Source: Tolypothrix tenuis PCC 7101
Lineage (GTDB): Bacteria; Cyanobacteriota; Cyanobacteriia; Cyanobacteriales; Nostocaceae
Assembly: GCF_002368295.1 (NCBI RefSeq)
Contig: NZ_AP018248.1
Span: forward strand, 1,522,477 to 1,586,476
Reading direction: 5' to 3'
Length of the DNA: 64,000 nucleotides
Shown: positions 17,485 to 27,000 of the stretch, piece after piece
How positions within the stretch are numbered: the stretch's first letter is position 1
How the letters are laid out: each line of letters opens with the position of its first letter
Translations under genes and position numbers: made by a program
The notes under the pieces: generated by a model
Database searches by the model: none
What the model was told of the DNA's origin: nothing
Seen by the model: the letters and a program-made list of their open reading frames with translations, nothing else

Positions 17485-18630
17485 ATGAAGACTTACGACT
17501 GGATTGTTGTTGGCGCAGGAATTACAGGTGCGACACTTTCCTACGAACTAGCAAAAGTTGGCTTTTCGGTTCTCTTGTTAGAACAATCGCCAACACCAGA
17601 CAACGCCACCCGCTATAGTTATGGTGGGTTAGCTTATTGGTCAGGAACTACACCGTTAACTCGCCTACTCTGCGAAGAAGCGATCGCACGTTATCAAATC
17701 CTATCGCAAGAATTAGACGCTGATATTGAATTTCGCGAATTAGATTTATTACTAACTATTCCAGCCGATATTAATCCAGAAATTACAGCCGCATCCTACA
17801 ATAATGTTCGCGTTCCACCTCAGCTACTCACTGTTACTGAAGCTTGTGAACTAGAACCACTGCTAAATCAAGATGCAATCTCAGGTGCTTTAACAGTAAA
17901 ACACGGTCATATTAACGCAGAAAAAACTACACAAGCTTACATCCAAGCTTTTCTCGGGATTGGCGGTGAACTCAAGATAGAACAAGTATTACAGATATTA
18001 CCTAACGGCGTTAAAACAAATACTGCGACTTTCAATAGTGCTAATGTTGTGATTTGTGCTGGTGGAATCAGTCGCCAGTTACTTAAATCTGCTGGAATTC
18101 CCGTCAAAGTGTATTTTACCCACGCAGAAGTGATTCAAACTCCACCTGTTGAACAGCGGTTAAATACCTTAGTGATGCCAGCAAATATGCAAAGATTTCA
18201 ACTAGAAGCCAAATCTACTCAAGTTGATGAATTATGGAATCAAGCAGGGAATGAGCCAGTACCACCAATCCTAGATGCAGGTGCGATTCAGTTTCAAGAT
18301 GGTAGTTTGCGCTTAGGACAAATTAGCCGCGTCCTCACAAATCCCGATGCTGAGGTAAATCCCCAGGAAAGTGAAAATTGGCTGCGAAACAGTATTGGCA
18401 AAGTTTTACCAGCATTAGCAAATTTACCTGGTACTTGGCACAAATGTTTGGTGGCTTTTAGTAGCAATAGCTTACCTTTAATTGGTGCGGTTCCAGAATA
18501 TGAGAGCATACATATTTTTTCTGGCTTTAGCAATCCCTTAGTTTTAGTACCACCTTTAGCACAACACTTTGCTAACTTTGCCAGCAGCAAGCAAGATGAT
18601 ATTATTCCCCAGCTATTATTAAAGCGATAA
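17485..18630 (+). CDS. FAD-dependent oxidoreductase (DAO family)
   Basis: 381 residues from the ATG at 17485. An upstream in-frame GTG/ATG at 17458 exists, but the ATG at 17485 places the dinucleotide-binding motif (DWIVVGAGITGATLSYELAKVGFSVLLLEQ) at the N-terminus, as is usual. The FAD Rossmann GxGxxG is intact, and a C-terminal glycine-rich segment (HIFSGFSNPLVLVPPLAQHFA) matches the second FAD contact of glycine-oxidase/D-amino-acid-oxidase-like proteins. It probably oxidises an amine or a hydroxy acid; substrate unknown. It is divergent from the PhyH gene. Confidence 0.87.
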   Translation: MKTYDWIVVGAGITGATLSYELAKVGFSVLLLEQSPTPDNATRYSYGGLAYWSGTTPLTRLLCEEAIARYQILSQELDADIEFRELDLLLTIPADINPEITAASYNNVRVPPQLLTVTEACELEPLLNQDAISGALTVKHGHINAEKTTQAYIQAFLGIGGELKIEQVLQILPNGVKTNTATFNSANVVICAGGISRQLLKSAGIPVKVYFTHAEVIQTPPVEQRLNTLVMPANMQRFQLEAKSTQVDELWNQAGNEPVPPILDAGAIQFQDGSLRLGQISRVLTNPDAEVNPQESENWLRNSIGKVLPALANLPGTWHKCLVAFSSNSLPLIGAVPEYESIHIFSGFSNPLVLVPPLAQHFANFASSKQDDIIPQLLLKR

Positions 18631-18650
18631 ATTTAACTATTTACTCTTGT

Positions 18651-18674
18651 ACAGACGCGATTAATCGCGTCTGT
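18651..18674. terminator. Perfect 24-bp palindrome between convergent genes
   Basis: ACAGACGCGATT is followed directly by its reverse complement. It lies between the 3' ends of the FAD oxidoreductase and the DUF4864 gene and could terminate both ways, though no long T-run follows. This palindrome type is a common dispersed repeat in Nostoc relatives. Confidence 0.55.
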
Positions 18675-18679
18675 TGCAA

Positions 18680-19042
18680 CTAATTAAATTCAGCCTCCAC
18701 AGGTAATAAAACACATCCGTTAATTTTCCATGTAATATCAGGCTGCCTTTCCATTACATATAATGCCTTAACAGGTACTCCATCCGGGCCAAGTAGCAGT
18801 ACTGGTTGAGTAATTTTGCCGTGAATATTTATTATATTTTGAAATAATACAGAACGAGGACGATAAACAGCCGGATAACTTACCCGCACCATTTGCATAA
18901 AGTTTTCTGCGGTGCGGAATTGGGTTTGAATTCCTGGACTAGCAAAGGCAAAAGCGCCTAAAGTATCATCCCTTTGGAAAGCTTCTAATTGACGTTCAAT
19001 AACATAACGTATGGCGATCGCATCGCTATTAGTGATATTCAT
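18680..19042 (-). CDS. DUF4864-family protein
   Basis: 120 residues, cytosolic, no signal peptide. The IRYVIERQLEAFQRDDTLGAFAFASPGIQTQF opening and the VYRPRSVLF segment are typical of DUF4864, a small alpha+beta family related in shape to NTF2-like proteins. No catalytic residues can be named. It lies 18 bases after the stop of the upstream SGNH hydrolase gene on the same strand, so the two are likely co-transcribed. Confidence 0.75.
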   Translation of the reverse strand: MNITNSDAIAIRYVIERQLEAFQRDDTLGAFAFASPGIQTQFRTAENFMQMVRVSYPAVYRPRSVLFQNIINIHGKITQPVLLLGPDGVPVKALYVMERQPDITWKINGCVLLPVEAEFN

Positions 19043-19060
19043 AATCTAAATTGCGATAGC

Positions 19061-20125
19061 TTAATTATCGCGCTGACTTAGCCTTAATTCTATCTGCTCT
19101 AGGGCTGCCTGCCACACTTCATAGCCATCAGGGGATAGATGTAAACCATCAGTGGTTAACTCTAGGCGCAAATTACCTTCAAAGTCTGTAAACCACCTAT
19201 ACATATTTGCATAACTAACTTTTTCTTGTTTAGCCATTAATGCCAGTTGATTATTGAGATTACGAATCCGTTGGTTAGAAATTGTTGACAAGCGAGTAGG
19301 TAAAATCGATTGCACAATAATTTGCGCTTTTGGATGATTCTGCTTTAAGCGGCGCATAATTTGGCGATGATTACGCAAAATTACATCATCACTTAGACCT
19401 TTGCGTAAATCATTAATCCCAGCCATCACATATATTACATCTGGTCGCGTTTGGGAAAATGCTCCTAATCTTTTTAACACACCACCAGAAGTATCTCCAG
19501 ATATACCTTGATTGAGCCACAATTTAGTGGATGGCAGTTTTTCCTCAGGAAACCACATACTCAAAGAATCGCCTACCATAATCCCTAGATGATTTCCGCC
19601 TTGACTTTGAGCAACGGCTTTGGCTTCTAAAGCTAATAAACGTTTCCAGTCTTCGTAACTTAACTGTGGTTTCTTAGCTGACTCCGAGAGCGATCGCAAG
19701 GTATCATCATCTACAGCTTTAGAAACTTGACCTGATTTTAGAGCTGCGAGTCTTTGATAATACAGTTGGCTACCTGATGCCAAAATGCGGTTTGTACCCA
19801 CAGAAATAGGATTAAGTGATGATTGTAATGGCGTTGCTAACTCCTGGTTAGTCAAATCTGGTAAAGAGAAATTACCACTAGGGATAGTTTTTTTTGCTAA
19901 TGCTGGCTGCGTATTTAAAAACTGCAAAGCCTGACTAGTAAAGTCCGATAGGGAGATGTCAAAACTAGGGATGGCTTTTTCGCCTACTGTTAGCTGTGAA
20001 TTTTGATTTAATTCCCACTGTAATTGAGAATTTTCTGGCAGGATAATCGACATCTGGGGAAGAGCCGATGCTGGTATTGCCAATCCTGTTAACAAACTTG
20101 CTGCCAACAGATAAGAATCCCTCAT
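19061..20125 (-). CDS. Secreted SGNH/GDSL hydrolase
   Basis: 354 residues from the ATG at 20125, chosen because TAGGAGAG lies just upstream and a signal peptide (MRDSYLLAASLLTGLAIPASALP) starts there; a longer reading from 20182 is less likely. The C-terminal 200 residues carry the SGNH blocks: GDSLS (nucleophile Ser), the Gly block in LNQGISGDT, the Asn block in MAGINDLRKG, and the Asp-His pair in DGLHLSPDGY. The region before them (about 25-150) is low in conservation. It is probably an exported esterase or lipase acting on the envelope or on polysaccharide acyl groups; this is inference. Confidence 0.88.
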   Translation of the reverse strand: MRDSYLLAASLLTGLAIPASALPQMSIILPENSQLQWELNQNSQLTVGEKAIPSFDISLSDFTSQALQFLNTQPALAKKTIPSGNFSLPDLTNQELATPLQSSLNPISVGTNRILASGSQLYYQRLAALKSGQVSKAVDDDTLRSLSESAKKPQLSYEDWKRLLALEAKAVAQSQGGNHLGIMVGDSLSMWFPEEKLPSTKLWLNQGISGDTSGGVLKRLGAFSQTRPDVIYVMAGINDLRKGLSDDVILRNHRQIMRRLKQNHPKAQIIVQSILPTRLSTISNQRIRNLNNQLALMAKQEKVSYANMYRWFTDFEGNLRLELTTDGLHLSPDGYEVWQAALEQIELRLSQRDN

Positions 20126-20182
20126 CGCTTTATCTCTCCTATACTCATTACTTAATTTGATGACAGTATTACCTGAATGCAC

Positions 20183-20866
20183 TCAGGCAAATTTTACTTC
20201 GGTTAAGTCTTATTGTGATTGACTTCGTCTAGGTCTGTAAAGCAGGTTCACGGACTCCAATTAGACAATTTACAATCTCTTTAAAGCAGGTTTTTGCTCA
20301 AATTAAACAACTTTGCCCTATAGCAAGACTTTAAATACCACACTGATTTTACTATCCCTGAGACTGGTATCTCTGATATTTCAGTGTTTTACGCGAATCT
20401 TGGCTGCCTCAACAGGATAAATCTATAATTTTTGTGTAATCTATTGGACTATTTATTTAAGTAAATACACATACATCAAACTGTGAATGCTTTTTGATGT
20501 TTTCATCAACGCCCGATCTAAGTGGAACATACCGCATACCACGGATGACAATTTCATGCAGTACAGTATTACAGAGGTGTTTATAACTTTGCACCGTACT
20601 TGTTGTAGAGAACATCTGCAATCTTCTGTTACATACAAATTTAAATTCTATATTTCGCGTACAGGTGGTCAAAAGTCAAGAGTTTACGTAGGATGCGTTA
20701 GCGATAGCGTAACGCATACTAAAACAGAGATGTTTTTACATCAAATTTCTATAGACCTGTATCCCTACACCTTGGTCTATTTACCTAATAACAATTTGAA
20801 ACCTCAAAACTTTGAGGTTTTGAGGTTTAGGCTTTGGGGTTTAAAGTTAATTGTCTCGCGCAAAGT
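20183..20866. other. Intergenic region with small repeats, no gene
   Basis: It holds an imperfect direct repeat starting TAAAGCAGGTT at 20238 and 20282, and a palindrome-armed repeat (ATGCGTTA at 20693, TAACGCAT at 20710) of a type also seen near 27500. The long plus-strand ORF here crosses this repeat and lacks any domain, so it is not called. Confidence 0.5.
20799..20820 (-). terminator. Possible terminator hairpin after the DUF2382 gene
   Basis: AAACCTCAAA and TTTGAGGTTT form a 10-bp inverted repeat with only two bases between, 47 bases after the stop on the minus strand. There is no strong U-run, so the assignment is tentative. Confidence 0.3.
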
Positions 20867-21781
20867 TTATAATTCTGGCTTTGATACTTGACCTAAAGAA
20901 CAACGGTCAAACCACTCTTGATATTTTTGGCGGTGTTCTTCATCTTCCACAACAATTGAAACTTGTACCTGCTTACAACCTTGCTGCTTTTCAAGTGCGA
21001 TCGCATTTAACAGTAGGCTAGCAATTTTCGGAGAGGTAAACAAGCCACTCACTGTTAAACCATCTGCCAAACTTGCAACTTGTGGTATCTCCCCTGCATT
21101 CAATCCCATCCCAGAAATTTCTTCTTGTCCTAAATCAATTTCAGCTAATTGTTTATGTTCTGGACTAACTTGTTCCACAATTAGCTTTTCACGCCGCACA
21201 GGAACTTGCACCATCCTGGTTTCAATTTCTTTACGGACAATTATATCTCCAACTTTCCGCTTTTCACTATTAATTACCAAGCGTTCTTCTAGTAATTTAA
21301 TAGTTCTTTCTTCGCTAATTTCTGAAGATTTAGCAGTATCTAAGCTGCCATTTACAGTTGGGCTATAAGCCATTTCCCCAGTTGAGCCATTAGATACTAT
21401 TTGCTCGCTGGGTTTATTTTTTCCTAAATTATCTGACATATTTTCTATCTCTGATTTTTCTAAATCTATGAGGATTGATTTAGTAGGATTATCAATTTTT
21501 TTAATTCTCTGGCTCCTGAGTAGAAATGACTTATGCTTCTCAGCGACTCGTTGAGAACCAGATTCTATATTATTTTGATTTATCTGTTTAGATATAACTA
21601 AATTTAGTCGATTTTGAGCATCTAAAACTAAATCTTTAACGACACCAAGCAGTTGCCCTTGCCTATCTATAACCGCAAAATTCCTAACTTTGCTTCCCAA
21701 ATTATCCAGCAAGTTGCTAATACGTTGATTAATGGCTGGACTTACTTGCCCATTATTGCGTGACAAAGTTTGGCTATTCAT
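20867..21781 (-). CDS. DUF2382-domain protein with degenerate PRC-barrel-like N-terminus
   Basis: 304 residues. The N-terminal 80 residues (FAVIDRQGQLLGVVKDLVLDAQNRLNLVI) look like a diverged PRC-barrel. The centre (about 165-225: LLEERLVINSEKRKVGDIIVRKEIETRMVQVPVRREKLIVEQ) is a DUF2382 unit. The C-terminus (QVQVSIVVEDEEHRQKYQEWFDRC) is not shared with its two neighbours. It is the most diverged of three DUF2382 genes in a row on this strand. DUF2382 proteins are linked to stress and desiccation responses in cyanobacteria; no biochemical role is known. Confidence 0.78.
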   Translation of the reverse strand: MNSQTLSRNNGQVSPAINQRISNLLDNLGSKVRNFAVIDRQGQLLGVVKDLVLDAQNRLNLVISKQINQNNIESGSQRVAEKHKSFLLRSQRIKKIDNPTKSILIDLEKSEIENMSDNLGKNKPSEQIVSNGSTGEMAYSPTVNGSLDTAKSSEISEERTIKLLEERLVINSEKRKVGDIIVRKEIETRMVQVPVRREKLIVEQVSPEHKQLAEIDLGQEEISGMGLNAGEIPQVASLADGLTVSGLFTSPKIASLLLNAIALEKQQGCKQVQVSIVVEDEEHRQKYQEWFDRCSLGQVSKPEL

Positions 21782-21927
21782 AAGGCAAATTTTATTTAAC
21801 TGCTATGTGACCAGCAAACTGCTATTTTGAGCTAAATAATTGAGTAGAAGTACAGGCAAAGCTATCGGCTAACTTCACCTGCACTTTATTTAATTAGTTA
21901 TTAGCTATTAACTAATAACTAAGCAAA

Positions 21928-22854
21928 TTAGCGTTCTTCAATTGGTAGACCACCAGTGGTATCTATATCTAATTCTTCACGACGTACAGTTGCTTGAGCT
22001 TCTGATGTTTCTTGCTCAACAACTTTTTTGACTCTGACTTCTTCACGAACTACTGCTTCTTTACGAATGTCAGGAGTTTCTTCATAAAGTTCTACACGAG
22101 CAACTTCACCTTCACGGAAGTTAGCTTCTCCAGGAGTCACAGCAGTACCCGCATCGGTTGGTGTAACACGCTCAATTACTACGCGTTCTCTTTCTAGAGG
22201 AATCGCTACTCTTGCAGTGTCAGTTTCGACGCGCTTACCAATTGCTACTTCTCCAGCTTTTTGGCGTTTCTTATTAGCAATTAGCCGTTCTTCATATAAT
22301 CTCAGAGTCTGATTATCCGCCTCGTTAATTCCAAACAAAGAAGGCTCGTTTTCGTAACGGTAACTATCGCGGTTGTAAGCTGGGGTTGGTGTAACTGCTG
22401 GTTGATAATTTCTATCTAGAGGTGCAGCAGCATCTACAGGTGTTGCTGATTCTAAAGTCGATGTGCTTTCTACAGCTCGGTTTGATGCTAAGTCACCGGG
22501 ACGACGATATACACCACGCACCCGTTCTTCATAGTCATAATCAACGCCTGAGCGTTCATTAAACTCAGGTAAATCATCTGCTTGCTGTCTGGTCATGCCA
22601 ATAGCATAAACTCGATCAACGTTATAGTCGATGCGCGCACGTCCAATGGGTAACAATACTTTTTTACCAAAAATCCAGAAACCCAAATCAACGACTAAAT
22701 AACGGAAATGTCCTTCATCGTCTACTAAAACATCGCTCACGCTACCAATCTTGTCATCAGTGCCTTCTGCATAGACACCAAGTCCCTTAATATCATCACC
22801 TTGAAAAGTATCGCGGTAATTGGGATCAAAATCTTCTAGTTTGTAAAGAGCCAT
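21928..22854 (-). CDS. PRC-barrel and DUF2382 protein (paralogue 2)
   Basis: 308 residues. PRC-barrel at about 1-105 (GDDIKGLGVYAEGTDDKIGSV, VDDEGHFRYLVVDLGFW), a proline-rich linker (about 130-165), then DUF2382 (about 180-300) with its alternating basic/acidic strands (RLIANKKRQKAGEVAIGKRVE, REEVRVKKVVEQET, RREELDIDTTGG). The order and sequence match the gene at 23616 closely, so these are recent duplicates. Role unknown; the PRC-barrel often mediates docking to a partner or an RNA or membrane surface. It starts at an ATG preceded by AGGTAAATATA. Confidence 0.85.
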   Translation of the reverse strand: MALYKLEDFDPNYRDTFQGDDIKGLGVYAEGTDDKIGSVSDVLVDDEGHFRYLVVDLGFWIFGKKVLLPIGRARIDYNVDRVYAIGMTRQQADDLPEFNERSGVDYDYEERVRGVYRRPGDLASNRAVESTSTLESATPVDAAAPLDRNYQPAVTPTPAYNRDSYRYENEPSLFGINEADNQTLRLYEERLIANKKRQKAGEVAIGKRVETDTARVAIPLERERVVIERVTPTDAGTAVTPGEANFREGEVARVELYEETPDIRKEAVVREEVRVKKVVEQETSEAQATVRREELDIDTTGGLPIEER

Positions 22855-23615
22855 TTTATATTTACCTCAAATTATTCTCTTTCATGCGTTAATAACTAAA
22901 GTAAAAAATTATATATTTTTTGCCATCTGACCAACGACTGAAGTAATTCAATATTTTTTTATCTCAAGTAGTATATTTTTTGTAATTTATATAATCCTTA
23001 ATCCTCGATTGACTCATATAAATTAAATATTTAAAATCCCTCAATCAGTATTTCAAATTTATTAATTTTAATTACAATGTTTATTCTTAAAAAATTAGTT
23101 AATACATATTATTTCATCTCATCTAGGTAGCCCAGTAGCATTCAAAATGCCTGTACTATAAGATTCATAGCAATTTGAAAAAATGTGACAAATTGTAGGA
23201 GCAAGGCATTGCCCATACGTGTCAACTTAACGTGAAACCCGCTTAGTTCAAGGTTTCGCCCTCACCCCCAGCCCCTCTCCCTCAGGGAGAGGGGAGCAAG
23301 AGATTCAATTCCCCTTCTCCCTGAGGGAGAAGGGGTTAGGGGATGAGGGCGAGGGTTTTTTTACAACGCCCGCCCTATATAGCTTTTAGCTTAAGTTGAC
23401 ACCAATGGGCATTGCCTTGCCCTCTAGAATATATTGATGTATATCATCCTTATCATAAAAAAATAGATGGGTTAATAACACCCATCCAGATTTTCTAGTG
23501 GAATTGTGAGCTTTTACGTCAGTTTGTTCTAATTAGAGGACTGCATATAATGGATAATATGTCGTTCTCTTGTGAAAATAAAACTGGATTTGATATCTTG
23601 AAATCTTGAATGTGA
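22855..23615. other. Intergenic region holding a MITE-like element
   Basis: AT-rich DNA between the two DUF2382 paralogues. The left 340 bases are featureless, the MITE-like element occupies 23201-23420, and the rest is unique AT-rich sequence before the 3' end of the next gene. Confidence 0.5.
23201..23420. mobile_element. MITE-like element, 220 bp with about 30-bp terminal inverted repeats
   Basis: The left end (GCAAGGCATTGCCCATACG, then TGTCAACTTAA) and the right end (TTAAGTTGACACCAATGGG, then CATTGCCTTGC) are imperfect inverted repeats. Inside is a second inverted repeat of the well-known cyanobacterial type (CCCCTCTCCCTCAGGGAGAG, later CTCCCTGAGGGAGAAGGGG). No ORF. Nested palindromes without a transposase gene point to a non-autonomous element. 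Confidence 0.65.
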
Positions 23616-24455
23616 CTAAATTAAGTTATCTCTACCAGGAGCAGTTTCATTCACATTCAAATTACCAGAAGTATCAATATCTAACTCTTCACGACGAATT
23701 GTCTCTTCTGCTTCAACTGTGTCGCTATCAACCACTTTTCTGACTCGAACTTCTTCACGCACAAAAGTTTCTTTCCGAATCTCAGGGGTTTCTTCGTAAA
23801 CTTCTATGCGTGCTACTTCTCCTTCTTGGAAGTGGGATTCTCTAGCATCCACTACAGCATCTTCGACTGTAGGAGTAACTCTTTCAATTACAACGCGCTC
23901 TTTTTGAATAGGTACGGAAACTTGTGCAGTTTCAGTTTCAATGCGCTTACCAACTGTAACTTCTCCAGCCTTAACCCGATTTTTATTAGCAATCAATCTT
24001 TCTTCATAAAGTTTGAAAGTTTGATGATCTCGCTCATTCAAATCGTATAAATCAGGCTCTTGGTAATTATATGTTTCTCGGTCGTAAGTGAATTGGCTAT
24101 TTGGCGAACGATAAGTACTGCGGACATTCTCTTCATAGTCGGGATCGACGACTAAGTTATCTCTATATTCAGGTAATCTTGCTACCTGTTCTTTACTTAA
24201 TCCATCAACATAAACACGTTTTTGATCGTAATTAATCCGAGACAGCCCTATTGGTAGTAATATCTTTTTATCAACAGCATCTAAACGTGTATTAATAACT
24301 AAATAGCGAAAACGTCCATCTTGGTCAACTAAAGCATCATCAACAGCACCAATTCTATCTCCACTTTCAGTGTAGAGATCCAAGACTTTAACGTCTTCAC
24401 CACCAAATATTTCTTTGTAGTCGGGTTCAAAATCTTCAAGTCTGTAGAGAGGCAT
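23616..24455 (-). CDS. PRC-barrel and DUF2382 protein (paralogue 3)
   Basis: 279 residues. PRC-barrel at about 1-100 (GGEDVKVLDLYTESGDRIGAVDDALVDQDGRFRYLVINT) and DUF2382 at about 150-265 (RLIANKNRVKAGEVTVGKRIE, REEVRVRKVVDSDTVEAEET, RREELDIDTSGN). It lacks the long proline linker of the neighbour at 21928. The start ATG is followed by the same PLYRLEDFxPxY opening as that neighbour. It is separated from it by a 761-base gap with a MITE-like element, so the copies probably have separate promoters. Confidence 0.85.
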   Translation of the reverse strand: MPLYRLEDFEPDYKEIFGGEDVKVLDLYTESGDRIGAVDDALVDQDGRFRYLVINTRLDAVDKKILLPIGLSRINYDQKRVYVDGLSKEQVARLPEYRDNLVVDPDYEENVRSTYRSPNSQFTYDRETYNYQEPDLYDLNERDHQTFKLYEERLIANKNRVKAGEVTVGKRIETETAQVSVPIQKERVVIERVTPTVEDAVVDARESHFQEGEVARIEVYEETPEIRKETFVREEVRVRKVVDSDTVEAEETIRREELDIDTSGNLNVNETAPGRDNLI

Positions 24456-24942
24456 AGGTTATTCCAATGTGGCTGAAAATATCTATGCATTAGCCTAAAA
24501 ATTATAGAATTATTTTTCCTCCTGCTGGCGACTGAATTACAGAAAAATCTTCATACTTAATAGGTGAAAAATTTAGAAGTATCAACTAATTTAATTACCA
24601 ATTGGCATATAACTTAAGATATAGGCATCCCCTATAATTGCTGAAATTACTTGCATGGCTAGAGAATAGGGAAAAATATTCTTAAAAATTAACTAAAAGT
24701 CTTATATAAAATAAGCTTATTAGGTGAGCGATATATTTGTAATCTAGAACACAAATTATCCCAAGGTGAATTATTAAGGTTTCCTTGGATATTGGCTGCT
24801 TATGTTAAGCGCGATCGCAATCTTAAATCATCACTGCCTACTTTCAAGCCACTACCTCTTACTTTACGTTTAGTTCACAGAACTATAGCAAACTTATGTT
24901 GATTTATTTCTACTGAGTGATTTAATTGGCAGTTAGTTTAGA
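24456..24942. other. Divergent intergenic region, no gene seen
   Basis: AT-rich upstream region of the DUF2382 gene (leftward) and the small membrane-anchored protein (rightward), with one HIP1-like site near 24810. No clear regulatory box. Confidence 0.35.
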
Positions 24943-25320
24943 GTGAAATTAAAACCTCGCTCATCAACATGGAAAAGTTTTATGTGGAAAACTGTGTTCT
25001 TCACACTGATACTATTGATTGCTTCAGTGTTACTAATTGCTGAAACTACCTTTGCAACTCCTTGGATTGAAGGAAACACATGGCTTGCTGAAACGGCTTT
25101 AAACGCTTCTAAACCTGAGGTAACACCATCACCAGAATTACCAAAGGCTAATGATGAAGCGACAAAAAATCAACAACCTCAAGAAAACGAAACAGAAAAT
25201 CAGAATACAGCAGCACAAACACAATCAGCTATCAAGACCATCCGTCCCCAAACTGCTAATCCTTACGATATAGATGCGATCGAAAAATATAATGAGGAAA
25301 ATTACGGCGCTGGTAACTAA
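24943..25320 (+). CDS. Small exported or membrane-anchored acidic protein, unknown
   Basis: 125 residues from a GTG start; an in-frame ATG at 24982 would still keep the hydrophobic segment. Residues about 15-37 (WKTVFFTLILLIASVLLIAETTFA) form a signal peptide or anchor with a plausible cleavage site after TTFA. The remainder is Gln/Glu/Asn/Pro-rich and low complexity, ending in NPYDIDAIEKYNEENYGAGN. Codon pattern and HIP1-like GCGATCG near the end favour a real gene. No family recognised. Confidence 0.55.
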   Translation: MKLKPRSSTWKSFMWKTVFFTLILLIASVLLIAETTFATPWIEGNTWLAETALNASKPEVTPSPELPKANDEATKNQQPQENETENQNTAAQTQSAIKTIRPQTANPYDIDAIEKYNEENYGAGN

Positions 25321-25419
25321 TAGTCCATCAAGCAAAAATTTCTTGATTTGGGCGGGGAAAAGGTGAAGCAGTTAAAAATCTTTTCCCTTTACCCTAGCTT
25401 ATTTAGCGAATTACTCAGA

Positions 25420-27000
25420 CTAAAGCGTCGTCAGTTGCGAAATTGGTAGCGCAGGTGCTGTTGTCACCGGGTCGGGGCCACCTTGACCAATTTCAAACTG
25501 AGTCATCATGGCATGGTCTTCGTGAACAAGATTATGACAATGCATCATAAATTTACCTTTGATGTCTCTGTTATCCCGACTGCGAAATTGAGCAATCACT
25601 CTTACAGTCTCGAATTCACCCACTAAGAACACATCTTTCCAGCCTCGCTCGTAAGGACGAGGTGGTAAGCCGTTGCGGTCGAGTAGCTGCAAGTCCACCA
25701 GATGTATATGCACAGGATGTATCCAGCCACTACCAGGGTTGACCAATTCCCAAATCTCTACATCCCCTGGTTGTGGATTAGCATCTACGCGCTTAGAGTC
25801 CCAAGTCAGGTTATTTATCTTCCACTGTCCATTGTTGCGTTCAAAACGGAAGTTGCGAGTTCTAGCAATTGGCTTATCTGTGAGTGAATCTACAGGGCGT
25901 AATTGATTGGGAATAATACTATCATCCGGTTCTTGGCGCACAACGTCAAAACGCATAATTGTATGTGTGCGGACATCATTATCGACTGTACCAGAGGCAA
26001 CATTGCGTAAGTACAGTTGGGAACCAATGGGATATTTAGAAAAATCAATGACGACATCATAACGTTCTGCCATGCCAATTTGTAGACCTTGCAATGGCGC
26101 AACCAACTCTACTGGTGATGCTAGTAAACCGCCATCGCTACCAATCACAATTAATCTTTCACCACTGGTTTGGGCTTCTGGTTTTTGGCTCAACACCAGT
26201 CGGTAATTTCGAGAGGCTGAAGCGTTTAAAATTCGGAAGCGGTACTTACGATTAGCCACTTGCATTTGCGGCCAAGGTACTCCGTTAACCAGAATCACAT
26301 CTCCATATAGGCTTCTTTGATTGTTGTCATTAAAGATTAAACTGCCATCGCTAGCTAATCGTTTATCTTGAATAATTAGCGGCACATCATACTCACCTTT
26401 GGGTAAAGGCAAATTCAATTCATAGTCATCTTCCACAATGTACATTCCGGCTAAACCCATATATACATTGCGTGAAGTTAAATCAAGAGTGTGGTCGTGG
26501 TACCAAAGAGTAGCAGCGCGATCGTTAGGATAGATATAATCTTTGAAATATTGTGGCGGAATATAATCAATAGCATAGCCATCATATTGCGGCAGAGATG
26601 CCATGCCATGTAAATGGATGACATGATTGATTGGCCGTCCTTGAGCATCTTTATCTAGCTGATTAATAAACCTAACTTTCGAGAATCTTCCCCCTTCACT
26701 ACGCTTACCGCCTCGTTGTCTAATTGTTGGGCCGGGACTGATGCCGTTATAGCCCCAAATCTCTGTTTTTAAACCTGGTAAAATCTCAATTGCAGATTTC
26801 TGAATGGTGATTTCATAGTAATCTGTGGTGTCATCACTACGTTGAGGTTTGAGTACAGGCGGTACTCGAAAAGGTAACTGAAACCGAGGGATTTGCGGAC
26901 TCAATTGTGCAGCAGCAATACTGGGAAATCCAAAAGGTGATAGTAGCACACCACCGCCCGCTAAACTGAGTTTAATCGCCTCTCGTCTGCTAATTTTCAT
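25420..27000 (-). CDS. Multicopper oxidase with Tat signal peptide
   Basis: 526 residues. The N-terminus SRREAIKLSLAGGGVLLSP is a twin-arginine signal, so the folded enzyme should be exported. The copper ligand blocks are all present: HLHGMA and WYHDHTLD for the trinuclear site in domain 1, HPVHIHLVD and HCHNLVHEDHAMM (type 1 and 3 ligands, axial Met) near the C-terminus. Overall length and blocks resemble CotA/bilirubin-oxidase-like enzymes. The likely role is oxidation of phenols, bilirubin-like pigments or metal ions outside the cytoplasm. It stands alone on the minus strand. Confidence 0.92.
   Translation of the reverse strand: MKISRREAIKLSLAGGGVLLSPFGFPSIAAAQLSPQIPRFQLPFRVPPVLKPQRSDDTTDYYEITIQKSAIEILPGLKTEIWGYNGISPGPTIRQRGGKRSEGGRFSKVRFINQLDKDAQGRPINHVIHLHGMASLPQYDGYAIDYIPPQYFKDYIYPNDRAATLWYHDHTLDLTSRNVYMGLAGMYIVEDDYELNLPLPKGEYDVPLIIQDKRLASDGSLIFNDNNQRSLYGDVILVNGVPWPQMQVANRKYRFRILNASASRNYRLVLSQKPEAQTSGERLIVIGSDGGLLASPVELVAPLQGLQIGMAERYDVVIDFSKYPIGSQLYLRNVASGTVDNDVRTHTIMRFDVVRQEPDDSIIPNQLRPVDSLTDKPIARTRNFRFERNNGQWKINNLTWDSKRVDANPQPGDVEIWELVNPGSGWIHPVHIHLVDLQLLDRNGLPPRPYERGWKDVFLVGEFETVRVIAQFRSRDNRDIKGKFMMHCHNLVHEDHAMMTQFEIGQGGPDPVTTAPALPISQLTTL

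Noticed and set aside
20487..20891. A 134-codon plus-strand ORF
   Set aside because: It crosses a dispersed palindromic repeat and runs into the opposing DUF2382 gene; no ribosome site, no domain, and odd composition.
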